Shown piece after piece: positions 63,345-64,000 of a stretch of 64,000 nucleotides of DNA (the stretch's first letter is position 1; each line of letters begins with the position of its first letter). The notes under the pieces are model-generated. The model saw only the letters and a program-made list of their open reading frames with translations, did no database searches and was not told where the DNA came from. Location: the NCBI GenBank assembly GCA_023974075.1, contig JAMFTG010000123.1, forward strand, positions 62,001 through 126,000, given 5' to 3'. Origin of the DNA: Chaenocephalus aceratus (Eukaryota; Chordata; Actinopteri; Perciformes; Channichthyidae). Position numbers and translations under genes: made by a program.

Positions 63345-64000
63345 GATTTCGCTGATTAATCAATAAAAAGGAGCTAGAAATGTCAAAATGTGTGATTTGG
63401 ATTTCTGCAGCTCCAACGTTTGGTCCGTCGCTAAAAGGGTCCGATGAGAAGAAGAGCGGAACCATTCATTACTAAGATAACAGGACTTTTTTTTTACCAC
63501 AAAAAGTAATTTCAGGTAACAAATAAAAATATAGACATTTATTAAGGGTTACTTTGATGCATGACTAACAGTATTTAGGATAATAGAACAATTATAAGTG
63601 GGATTGTCACCCGGACAAGTGATAAGAGCGATCGGAGGGGTTGCCAGGTTTGTTCTTTTCCATGTTGCGCATACTTAGTTTTATTTGTGTAATACGTAAG
63701 ACTATTCGCCTCACTTTACCTGCACTGTATGCTGTGTTGTAAACATGTTTATTTCCCATTTACAGGAAAAATAAAGCAAGGCTGATTCTGATTTTATCTT
63801 ATTAATATTAATTAATATTTTTTTAGAAATTAAATACTTGTTAGTCCCGAATGAAAGGTCCAAACTCAAGAACTGGAACACACGTTTTTTTTTAATCGAA
63901 TTTACAAATAAGTTATTATGTTTTAAATATATATAATGTTTCACAGACACTTGGATAAGATAAGAGATAAGATAGACCAGGGAAAGTTGTAACACTTGTT
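63345..64000 (-). other. Upstream region of cwf19l1
   Basis: The first 120 bp above the ATG on the minus strand have CGGACCCTTTTAGCGACGG and CCGCTCTTCTTCTCATCGG, moderately GC-rich; no TATA box. Further out it is AT-rich with no gene recognised to the window end. Confidence 0.35.

Overview
The window is vertebrate nuclear DNA, almost certainly from a spiny-rayed teleost fish. It holds two unmistakable vertebrate genes with introns, a degenerate fish-type C2H2 zinc-finger exon, very long (CA)n arrays, and the usual teleost mixture of L2, RTE and I-like LINEs, hAT, PIF/Harbinger and TTAA-type DNA elements and a tRNA-derived SINE. No bacterial, plasmid or CRISPR features were seen.

Layout. 3-7754 (+): the 3' part of a vasotocin V1a-type receptor gene (avpr1a) in three exons. 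Its 6.4-kb second intron holds a 72-bp minisatellite, a hAT MITE and an L2 LINE. 7755-18800: mostly dead repeats, with a second 72-bp array, a 0.6-kb interrupted (CA)n, a SINE and a Harbinger derivative that still encodes the start of its Myb-like protein. 18820-34133 (+): possible 5' exons and a terminal exon of a frameshifted C2H2 zinc-finger gene. Between them lies a dense nest of transposons: a tyrosine-recombinase-type (Ngaro/DIRS-like) element inside a TIR element at 20.1-24.2 kb, a hAT with 5-bp target duplications inside a Harbinger copy, and a minus-strand LINE cut by hAT elements. 34360-38630 (+): an RNase-H-bearing LINE relic, itself hit by another LINE and a hAT, in which a 28-bp piece of the RNase H region has become a minisatellite. 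39028-45420: one 6.4-kb array of a 37-bp unit. 48030-63344 (-): a complete cwf19l1 gene in 14 coding exons, about 549 codons.

cwf19l1 is the main functional content. It encodes a two-part CwfJ-family protein linked to spliceosome/lariat biology. The gene is full of simple repeats placed exactly at splice sites. Six of its 3' splice sites sit directly on (TG)n tracts, some hundreds of bases long. The 5' splice site after exon 11, together with the last 12 exon bases, has been amplified into a roughly 2-kb array in which nearly every unit carries its own potential splice donor. A near-intact RTE-type LINE with perfect 10-bp target duplications lies antisense in intron 7. Compensating frameshifts appear in the last exon.

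The best candidates for something unusual are the splice-donor minisatellite in cwf19l1, the (TG)n-anchored acceptors, the split-direct-repeat element at 20.6-24.2 kb, and the minisatellite born inside a LINE RNase H domain. All exon boundaries come from splice consensus, reading phase and remembered family similarity; no alignment was run.
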